Assembly (NCBI GenBank): GCA_035527535.1
Contig: DATLAK010000090.1
Coordinates: 1-44,457, forward strand
DNA: 44,457 nt
Source of the DNA: Armatimonadota bacterium
GTDB taxonomy: Bacteria > Armatimonadota > Hebobacteria > GCA-020354555 > CP070648
Reading direction: 5' to 3'
Numbering within the stretch: the first letter of the stretch is position 1; every line of letters starts with the position of its first letter. The position numbers were made by a program, and so were the translations under genes. Below, in pieces: positions 18,169 to 28,600 of the stretch. A model generated the notes under the pieces. It was not told the DNA's origin, searched no databases, and saw nothing but the letters and a program-made list of their open reading frames with translations.

Positions 18169-18770
<602 letters not shown>

Positions 18771-18771
<1 letters not shown>

Positions 18772-19499
18772 TGGGCGCACCCAAGTATAGGCGCATCCTG
18801 GTCAAGCTCAGCGGCGAGATCTTCGCCGGCGGAGATCGGTTCGGGATCGACGCCGCCAGCGTCCGTCGGCTGGCGCAGGAGCTCAAGGAGGTGCGCGAGA
18901 TCGGGGTCGAGATCGCAATCGTGGTCGGCGGGGGCAATATCTTCCGCGGGCGCAGCCGCGCGCCCTTTGACATCGAGCGTACCACCGCCGACTACATGGG
19001 CATGCTCGCCAGCGTCCTCAACGCCCTGGCGCTGCAGGATGCGCTGGAGAAGCTGGGGGTCTATACCCGCGTGCAGAGCGCGATCCAGATGCAGGAGGTG
19101 GCCGAGCCCTACATCCGGCGGCGCGCGGTGCGCCACCTGGAGAAGGGACGCATCGTCATTTTCGCCGCCGGCACCGGCAATCCGTACTTCACCACCGATA
19201 CCGCGGCGGCGCTGCGCGCGGCGGAGGTGGGCGCCGAGGCGCTGCTCAAGGGCTCGACCGTGGACGCGATCTACGACCGCGACCCCAAGCTCGATGCGGG
19301 CGCCCAGCGGCTGGCTCGTCTCGATTACATGGAGGCGCTGACGCGGCGCATCAAGGCGCTCGACGCCACCGCCGTCTCGCTGAGCCAGGACACGGGCCTG
19401 CCTATCATCCTCTTCGACATCCGGGAGCCGGGCAATCTCAAGCGCGTGGTGCTCGGCGAAGCCATCGGCAGCGTCATATCGGCACCCGGCGGTGGGTAG
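18771..19499 (+). CDS. pyrH: Uridylate kinase
   Basis: UMP kinase of the amino-acid-kinase fold, 242 residues, converting UMP to UDP. Marks: RILVKLSGE (8-16), VVGGGNIFRG, the UMP-binding TADYMGMLASVLNALALQ, FAAGTGNPYFTTDTAAALRAAE, and the DAIYDRDPKLD segment. The GTG start shares its first base with the tsf stop, so translation is coupled. About 128 bases separate it from frr, with no clear element in between. Confidence 0.97.
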
Positions 19500-19627
19500 C
19501 GCCATGCCGCTCGCCCCAGGACGCGACCGGGAGCACCGAAGCGTCGCCATGATGTCGGATCGGGCCGCGAGCCGACGAGCCGGGGCAGGCGCGTCATCCC
19601 GGGCCGGGTGCGCCAGGGAGGCTAACC

Positions 19628-20197
19628 ATGACGACAGATCCCGTGGCCGGGGTCTTGGACGAAACCGCGCACCACATGGATCAGGCGCTGGAAGCGACGC
19701 GGCGTGAGTTCGCTACCATTCGCAGCGGCCGCGCCAACCCCGCGTTGCTCGACCGCATCACGGTTGAGGCCTACGACACCCACATGCCCCTCAACCAGCT
19801 CGCTACCATTTCCGCGCCCGAGCCGCGGATGCTGATCATCGCGCCCTGGGACCAGACCCTGATCGGCGCCATCCGCAACGCGCTCACCCGGTCCGATCTC
19901 GGCCTCAACCCCTCGACCGACGGCCGCCTCCTGCGGGTGCCGGTGCCGGAACTGAGTGAGGAGCGCCGCCGGGATCTCGCCAAGCTGGTGGGCCGCAAGG
20001 CGGAGGAGAGCCGGGTCGCGATCCGCAATCTCCGCCGCGAAGCGGTCGAGAAGTTGCGCAAGCTGCAGAAGGCGGGCGACATCTCGGAGGACGACGCGCG
20101 GCGCGCCCAGGACCAGGTGCAGAAAGCCACCGACGCCCACACGCGGGAGGTGGACCGGCTCCAAGAAGCGAAGGCGGCGGAGATCATGGAGGTGTGA
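19628..20197 (+). CDS. frr: Ribosome recycling factor
   Basis: RRF, 189 residues, splits post-termination ribosomes together with EF-G. Typical stretches are the N-terminal helix with EFATIRSGRANPALLDRI, the domain II strands (MPLNQLATISAPEPRMLII), and RVPVPELSEERRRDLAKLV followed by the long C-terminal helices. A GGGAGG site lies a few bases before the ATG. The stop overlaps the next small gene (GTGA). Confidence 0.97.
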   Translation: MTTDPVAGVLDETAHHMDQALEATRREFATIRSGRANPALLDRITVEAYDTHMPLNQLATISAPEPRMLIIAPWDQTLIGAIRNALTRSDLGLNPSTDGRLLRVPVPELSEERRRDLAKLVGRKAEESRVAIRNLRREAVEKLRKLQKAGDISEDDARRAQDQVQKATDAHTREVDRLQEAKAAEIMEV

Positions 20198-20445
20198 GCG
20201 TGACCGGCAGCGCACCGCCCCCGCTCATCGGTCTCGACCCGCAGCAGGCGCGACGGCGGGCGACGGAGGCGGGGTGGGAGGTCGCGGAGCTGGCCGTCAC
20301 TACGCCGCCGTCAGCGGCCCCTAGCGGCCCCCAGCGGGTTGTCGGTCAGGCGGTGGTAGGGCCGCGCACCCTGTCCCTGGTGGTCGCGGCCTCGGTGGCC
20401 CCGGCGCGCCCGTGCCGGCGGGCGCGCGAGCAGACCCCGGCATGA
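20194..20445 (+). CDS. Small protein with a single PASTA-like repeat
   Basis: This 83-residue protein lies between frr and uppS and is tightly coupled to both: its GTG overlaps the frr stop, and its own TGA overlaps the uppS ATG. Residues of about 10-66 fit one PASTA repeat: PLIGLDPQQARRRATEAGW, then a variable loop, then GPQRVVGQAVV...LSLVVAAS. No membrane segment or signal peptide is seen, so it is probably cytoplasmic, unlike most PASTA proteins. The double overlap argues that it is a real gene. The function is unknown; the location next to undecaprenyl diphosphate synthase suggests a cell-wall connection. Confidence 0.6.
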   Translation: MSVTGSAPPPLIGLDPQQARRRATEAGWEVAELAVTTPPSAAPSGPQRVVGQAVVGPRTLSLVVAASVAPARPCRRAREQTPA

Positions 20446-21221
20446 AACGACATCCCTGCGAGCCCCCGCCCCCGCCCACGGCCGAGGAGCTGATGGCGAC
20501 GCTCGACCGCGAACGGTTGCCGCGCCACGTGGCCATTATCATGGACGGCAACGGCCGCTGGGCGCAGGAGCGGTCGCTGCCGCGCGTCATGGGCCACCAG
20601 GCGGGAGCGGAGAGCGTGCGCGCGGCGGTGGAGCTGTGCGACGAGGTGGGCATCGGTGTGCTCACGCTGTACACGTTCTCGTCGGAAAACTGGGCGCGCC
20701 CGCGGGAAGAGGTCGCGGGCCTGATGCACCTGATCGCGGAGAAGATGCGCGTCGAGCTGCCGGAGATGCACGAGCGCAACGTGCGGGTGCGCGCCATCGG
20801 CCGGCTGCACGAGTTGCCGCCGCGGGTGCGGACGATCCTGGAGCAGGCGGAGGAGGTCACCGCGAAAAACTCCGGTCTGCGCTTCCATCTGGCGATCAAT
20901 TACGGCGGTCGCGCCGAGATCGCGGATGCGGCGCGAGCGATGGCGGCGCAGGTCGCGTCCGGCGACCTGCGGCCGGAGGACGTATCGGAGGAGCGTCTCG
21001 CTCACCACCTTTATGCGCCGGAGGTGCCGGATCCGGACCTGCTGGTGCGCACCGGCGGGGAGATGCGCGTGAGCAACTACTTGCTGTGGGAGATCGCCTA
21101 CGCCGAGATCGTGGTGGTGCCGACGCTGTGGCCTGATTTCCGGCGCCAGGACTTGCTCGCCGCGCTGGCGGAATACCAGCGGCGCCGACGCCGATTCGGC
21201 AGGGTCGGGGACGACCTCTGA
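20442..21221 (+). CDS. uppS: Undecaprenyl diphosphate synthase (cis-prenyltransferase)
   Basis: This 259-residue enzyme makes the C55 lipid carrier for peptidoglycan and polysaccharide export by adding isopentenyl units to farnesyl diphosphate. Visible are HVAIIMDGNGRWA with the catalytic Asp, GHQAGAESVR, YTFSSENWARP, FHLAINYGGRAEI, and DLLVRTGGEMRVSNYLLW. The last places Glu-Met where most family members have the E-x-R-x-S arrangement, and it still fits. The ATG at 20442 overlaps the preceding stop; a GTG ten codons upstream is less likely. An Ala/Pro-rich N-terminal ~30 residues precede the conserved core. Confidence 0.97.
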   Translation: MKRHPCEPPPPPTAEELMATLDRERLPRHVAIIMDGNGRWAQERSLPRVMGHQAGAESVRAAVELCDEVGIGVLTLYTFSSENWARPREEVAGLMHLIAEKMRVELPEMHERNVRVRAIGRLHELPPRVRTILEQAEEVTAKNSGLRFHLAINYGGRAEIADAARAMAAQVASGDLRPEDVSEERLAHHLYAPEVPDPDLLVRTGGEMRVSNYLLWEIAYAEIVVVPTLWPDFRRQDLLAALAEYQRRRRRFGRVGDDL

Positions 21222-21223
21222 CT

Positions 21224-21246
21224 GCCAGCGGCGTCGCGGCGCTGGC
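21224..21246 (+). other. Hairpin just after uppS
   Basis: GCCAGCG (21224-21230) and CGCTGGC (21240-21246) form an inverted repeat right after the uppS stop. There is no T-tract, so a terminator call is weak; partial termination or 3' end stabilisation is possible. Confidence 0.4.
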
Positions 21247-21313
21247 GTCGTGCCGGCGGTCAGGGGGCGTCACCCCGAAGACAAGCGCCAGGGCCGGCGG
21301 GGGACGACTCGCT

Positions 21314-21811
21314 ATGCGGGTGATCATGGAGTGCCCGCGGTGCGGGCGGCAGAACGCTCGCACCTTGCAGCACTGCCAGGCGTGCAACGAGTGGCTGCAC
21401 GGAGCCAGCGCGGTCGTGGGCGTGTGCCCGCAGTGCCACCTGCCGGTGCGCGAGAGCGAATTGGCATGCTCCAACTGCGGCGCTTACCTGGATCCCCGGC
21501 TCGAGCAGGAAGGAGGGCCGCGCCTGCCGCAGGAGAAGCGCCTCGGCCTGCGCGCGCGCAAGGCGATGGCGGAGCCGGGGCGAGCCGCCGCCCGCCTCAT
21601 CTCGGCCGCGTTCCTGTGCCGGGCGGTGGGAGCGGCGGTGGTGGTGGCCTCCCTGGCGCGGGGGATCGTGGCGGTGCAGGAACTGCGCGTCGCCGCCACT
21701 CCCGACGAGGCGATGTTCATAGCTTACGCGGCGGTGTTGTGGGCGCTGGCGGGCATCGTGGGGGTGGGCTTGCTGGTGGCCGGGTTCGTGATCCTGCGCC
21801 CGCCGCGCTGA
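21314..21811 (+). CDS. Double zinc-ribbon membrane protein
   Basis: This 165-residue protein begins with four Cys-x2-Cys pairs: CPRC, CQAC, CPQC and CSNC (residues 7-57). They make two zinc ribbons of the DZR type. A basic stretch follows, then two hydrophobic segments (about 95-115 and 137-161), so the ribbons probably face the cytoplasm. Such proteins are common and mostly uncharacterised. A second in-frame ATG lies at 21326, closer to the first Cys. It follows uppS on the same strand and precedes the presenilin-like gene by about 50 bases, so it may be part of the same transcript. Confidence 0.7.
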   Translation: MRVIMECPRCGRQNARTLQHCQACNEWLHGASAVVGVCPQCHLPVRESELACSNCGAYLDPRLEQEGGPRLPQEKRLGLRARKAMAEPGRAAARLISAAFLCRAVGAAVVVASLARGIVAVQELRVAATPDEAMFIAYAAVLWALAGIVGVGLLVAGFVILRPPR

Positions 21812-21861
21812 CGCGCCTGCGCCGCTGCGCGCAGGCACGGCCGATGGGCCGCCGGAGCAAG

Positions 21862-22740
21862 ATGGAAGTCAACGACCGCACTAAGCCAGAGCCGACCGAC
21901 GCCGCGCGCGGGGAAGTGCGCCGCTGGCGAATGCTGGCGCTGGCGGCGGCCGCCTACCTGGGGCTCGGGCTGCTGGCGGGGCCACGGGCGCTCGCCGCGC
22001 TCAAGCCGGGGCCGCTGCTGGTGGGCCTGGCGGTGGTGGCGGGGATCGCGTACATCCTGATCGCGCTGGCGATGGTGGTGCTGGCGTGCCGACTGCCCCT
22101 GTCATGGAAAGGGCAACTGGGAGCAGGGCTGGCCTTCGCCGCCGCTTTCGGCGCTGCGCGGGCGGCCCATGTTTCGTTGCTGGGCGATCTGTCGCTGGTG
22201 CTGGCGGCGTTGTTCGCGGGCGCGCTGGCCTCGCGCGTGATCCGGGAGCGCAACATGCTGGTGCCGGTGGTGGTGGCGGCGGCTGCGGTGGACACCTGGG
22301 GCGTCTATTGGGGATTTGTGGCGGAGATCGGCAGACGGGCGCCGGAGGTGGTCAAGCAGTTCAGCGCCGCCGTGCCCGGGGCGGCGGCTGCGGAACTGCC
22401 GGTGCCGCTGCTCAGCTCGGTGGGCGCCGGCGACTTCCTGTTCATGGCGCTGTTCGTGGCCGCGGTGTGGCGGCTGGGAATGAATCTGCGCGGCACGCTG
22501 TGGGCGCTGTTCGGGGTTTACCTGGTGGTGCCGGCGGCTTTCGCCGCCGTCTCGGCGGTGACCGCGTCAGAGGCGCCGGCGCTGCCGGGGCTGGTGTTCG
22601 TGGGATTCGCGACGGCGGCGGCCAACTGGCGGCATTTCCACTTCTCGCGCGCGGAGAGGTTCGCGCTGCTGTACGCGGCGATGGCGTTGACGGCGCTCAT
22701 CCTGGCGGCGTGGGGGGTGAAGCGGGCGCTGGGAGGCTGA
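21862..22740 (+). CDS. Polytopic membrane protein with presenilin-type GxGD protease motifs
   Basis: This 292-residue protein has about nine hydrophobic segments. Three motifs of presenilin/signal-peptide-peptidase (A22, GxGD) proteases appear in the right order. Asp144 lies in a membrane segment (AVDTWGVYWG, recalling YD-x3-VY of archaeal homologues). G188-A-G-D191 is in the next segment, followed by FLFMALFV. P239-A-L-P242 comes two segments later. The sequence after Asp144 (VYWGFVAEIGRR) also resembles the post-Asp region of archaeal members. These proteases use two intramembrane aspartates to cut transmembrane helices. The ATG at 21862 has GGAG five bases upstream; an ATG six codons earlier is possible. 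The motifs are seen; the protease assignment is inference, since Ala-rich membrane sequence could mimic them. Confidence 0.55.
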   Translation: MEVNDRTKPEPTDAARGEVRRWRMLALAAAAYLGLGLLAGPRALAALKPGPLLVGLAVVAGIAYILIALAMVVLACRLPLSWKGQLGAGLAFAAAFGAARAAHVSLLGDLSLVLAALFAGALASRVIRERNMLVPVVVAAAAVDTWGVYWGFVAEIGRRAPEVVKQFSAAVPGAAAAELPVPLLSSVGAGDFLFMALFVAAVWRLGMNLRGTLWALFGVYLVVPAAFAAVSAVTASEAPALPGLVFVGFATAAANWRHFHFSRAERFALLYAAMALTALILAAWGVKRALGG

Positions 22741-22753
22741 GGGCGGAACGTAC

Positions 22754-22904
22754 GTCATTCTGGTGAACGAAGTGAAGGATCTTGCCCTCGATGTCTGCCC
22801 GGCCAAGATGCCTTCGGCTTCGCTCAGGGCAGGCCCTTCGCCTCCGGCGGCTAGGTCGCTGCGCGACCGCCGTGGCGGCCTTCGGCCTAGCCACTCAGGA
22901 TGAC
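22754..22904. repeat. MITE-like repeat upstream of leuS
   Basis: GTCATTCTG (22754-22762) and CAGGATGAC (22896-22904) are imperfect inverted ends of the TGTCATTC...GAATGACA type. The interior holds a copy of the CCTTCGGC...CTCAGGGCAGG repeat (22811-22834) and a GGC/GCC-rich palindrome. The element fills nearly the whole gap before leuS and leaves no obvious promoter for it. Confidence 0.6.
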
Positions 22905-22920
22905 ATAAGCGCAGGAGGAC

Positions 22921-25416
<2,496 letters not shown>

Positions 25417-25560
25417 GGCGACGGCCCCGGCCACAGATGCCGAGCCGCTACCGCGGTTCGGCTGTGCCCAGGGCAGGCTCCGGGCCGCACCTCACATTCT
25501 GGTGGCGATCGCCACGCTGAGCGGCCAGATCATGCCGCCTGCTCGCATCTGCGTGCACCG

Positions 25561-25589
25561 TTGACCTTTCTCCGGTCCTCCGGTAACAT
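25561..25589 (+). promoter_or_regulatory. Candidate promoter of the activase gene
   Basis: TTGACC (25561-25566) and TAACAT (25584-25589) are separated by 17 bases. Transcription would start near 25596, essentially at the ATG at 25595, which rules that ATG out and supports the GTG start at 25700 with a leader of about 100 bases. Confidence 0.55.
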
Positions 25590-25699
25590 GCTCCATGCAT
25601 TTGCGGTTAGATGTGGCACCGGCGCCCCGCCCGAGCTTTGCGCGCCACGGCCCGCAGGGCGACGGCGGGACGGACCTGCCACACAGGAGCCTTCCACCA

Positions 25700-28600
25700 G
25701 TGAGCGTTAGCCCTTCGCCGCAATCCGAGGGATTGGACCTCGGCGTTGATCTCGGCTCGGTGAGCGTCAAGGCAGCCCTGCTCGACGCCGCCGGCAACAT
25801 CGTCGAACACCACTATCGCCGCCACCACGGGCAACCCCTGCGCGCCGCCCGCGACCTGCTGGCGGACCTGCTGGAGCGCACGCCCGCCGACCGCATCGGC
25901 GTGGTCGCGGTCACCGGCGCCGGCGGCAAGCTGCTGGCGGAGGTGCTGGAGGCCCATCTCGTCAACGAGGTCGTGGCCCAGGCGGCGGCCGCCGCCGCGC
26001 TGCACCCAGACGCCCGCACCATCATCGAGATCGGCGGCGAGGACTCGAAGCTGCTGTTCCTCAAGCCCGACGAGGGTGGGGCAGAGCCTGTCCTGAGCTT
26101 GTCGAAGGGCGTCCCGCCTGCCAATGACTTCGCAGCCGAGACGGCTGCGCCACCTATCGCCGTGGCCGATTTCGCCATGAACACCATCTGCGCCGCCGGC
26201 ACGGGATCGTTCCTGGATCAGCAGGCCCACCGCCTGGGGCTGTCCATCGAGCAGTTCGGCGAGCTCGCCCTCAAGTCCGAGCATCCCCCGCGGCTGGCCG
26301 GCCGCTGCAGCGTCTTCGCCAAGTCCGACATGATCCACCTCCAGCAGAAGGCCACGCCGTCGCATGACATCGTCGCCGGGCTGTGCTTCGCCATGGCGCG
26401 CAACTTCAAGAGCACCGTCGGCTCCGCCCGCACCCTCGAACCGCCGGTCTATTTCCACGGGGGGGTGGCCGCCAACCCCGGCATCGTGCGCGCCTTCCAC
26501 GAGGTGCTGGCGCTGGGGGCGGATGACCTGCGCGTGCCCGAGCGCTTCGCGGTCATGGGCGCCATCGGCGCGGTCTTCGCCGCGCGCCGGCAGGGGGTCG
26601 CCGCGGGTGGCTGGGCGGGGCTGGAGCGCCTCAACGCCTTCCTCGACACCCGCGGGGAGCGCCCGGCGGCGGCGACCATGGAGGCCCTGGGGCCGGCGCT
26701 GGGGATGGTCACCTATCATCAGGCGGAGATGGCTGCGCCGCCCGCCCCCGGCGCGCGCGCTTGCCCTGAGGGAAATCGAAGGGTCCCCGCCTACCTGGGG
26801 GTGGACGTCGGCTCCATCAGCACCAACCTGGTGGTGCTCGACGCACAGCGGCGTGTGCTCGCCAAACGCTACCTGATGACGGCGGGCGCGCCCATCGAGG
26901 CGGTGCGCCGCGGCCTGCGCGAGATCGGGGAGGAGGTGGGCGATTGCGTTGACATTCGCGGCGCGTCCACCACCGGCTCCGGGCGCTACCTGATCGGCGA
27001 CTTCATCGGCGCCGATGTCGTCAAGAATGAGATCACCGCCCAGGCGCGCGGCGCGGTCGCGGCCGACCCGCGAGTGGATACCATCTTCGAGATCGGCGGC
27101 CAGGACTCGAAGTACATCTCCCTCGACGGCGGCGCGATCGTGGACTTCGAGATGAACAAGGTCTGCGCCGCCGGCACCGGCTCGTTTCTCGAGGAGCAAG
27201 CGGAGAAGCTGGGCATCAGCATCAAGCAGCAGTTCGAAGAGTTGGCGCTGGCCGCCGCCGCCCCCGCCAACCTGGGCGAGCGCTGCACGGTCTTCATGGA
27301 ATCGGAGCTGGTGCGCCACCAGCAGGCGGGCATCCCCACCGACGACCTGGTGGCGGGGCTGAGCTACTCCATCGTCCATAACTACCTCAACCGCGTGGTG
27401 GCGGGCAAGCGCGTGGGCGATCACATCTTCTTCCAGGGCGGGGTCGCCTACAACCAGGGAGTGGCCGCCGCCTTCGCCCGCGTCACCGGCAAGCACATCA
27501 CCGTCCCCGCCCACCACGAGGTCACCGGCGCCATCGGCTGCGCGCTGCTGGCGATGGAGGCCGATGCCGGCGTTGGCAGCAAGTTCAAGGGCTTCGACCT
27601 GTCCGAGCGCAGCTACGAGGTGCGTTCCTTCGAGTGCAAGGACTGCCCCAACCGCTGCGAGGTCAACGTGGTGACGGTCGCGGGCGAGCGCGCGCGCTTC
27701 TACGGCAGCCGCTGCGAGAAGTACGACGTCGAGCGCCGCTCGGGGCGCGGCGACGAGCTGCCCGACCTCTTCGCCGAGCGCACCGAGCTGCTGCTCAACG
27801 CCTACCAACCGAAGGCGGAGCTGCCGGCGAACGCCCCCCGCGTCGGCGTCCCCCGCAGCCTGCTCTTCCACGAGCTGTTCCCGCTGTGGCACGCGTTCTT
27901 CACCGAGCTCGGCTGCCGCGTCGTCACCTCCGAAGCGACCAACAAGCGCATCATCCACCGCGGCGCCGAGGGCTCGGTGGTCGAGACCTGTTTCCCCATG
28001 AAGGTCGCCCTCGGCCACGTCATGGACCTGCTCGACCAGGACCTGGACTACCTGTTCCTGCCCAGCGTCATCAACCTCCCGCGCCCCGAGGACGGCGTCA
28101 CCGACAGCTTTGTCTGCCCCTACATCCAGAGCTTCCCCTACACCGTCAAGTCGGCGGTCAACCCCGAGGCCGCCGGGGTGAAGCTGCTGGCGCCGGTGCT
28201 CTACATGTACCTCGGCGCCGACCACCTGCTGCGCGTGCTGGGGGGCATGGCCGCGCGGTACCTGGGCAAGGGCCGCGAGGCGATCATGGGCGCGCTCAAC
28301 GCCGGGCTGGTCGCGTGGGACAACTTCCAGGACGCCTGCCGCCGGCGCGGGGAGGAGATCCTCGCCGACCTTGCGCCCGACGACAAGGCAGTGGTCATCA
28401 TCAGCCGCTCCTACAACGGCTGCGATCCCGGCGCCAACCTCGAGCTGCCGCGCAAGCTGCGCGACCTCGGCATCCTGCCCGTGCCCATGGACTTCCTGCC
28501 GCTGGAGACGGTGCAGCTCGCCGCGGAGTGGCCCAACATGTACTGGCGCTACGGGCAGAAGATCCTCGCCGCCGCCGAGCTCGTCGCCAACGACCCGCGC

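Noticed and set aside
25595-25699. ATG at 25595 as start of the activase
   Set aside because: The candidate promoter would begin transcription at about this base, and the extra 35 residues are not conserved in type.
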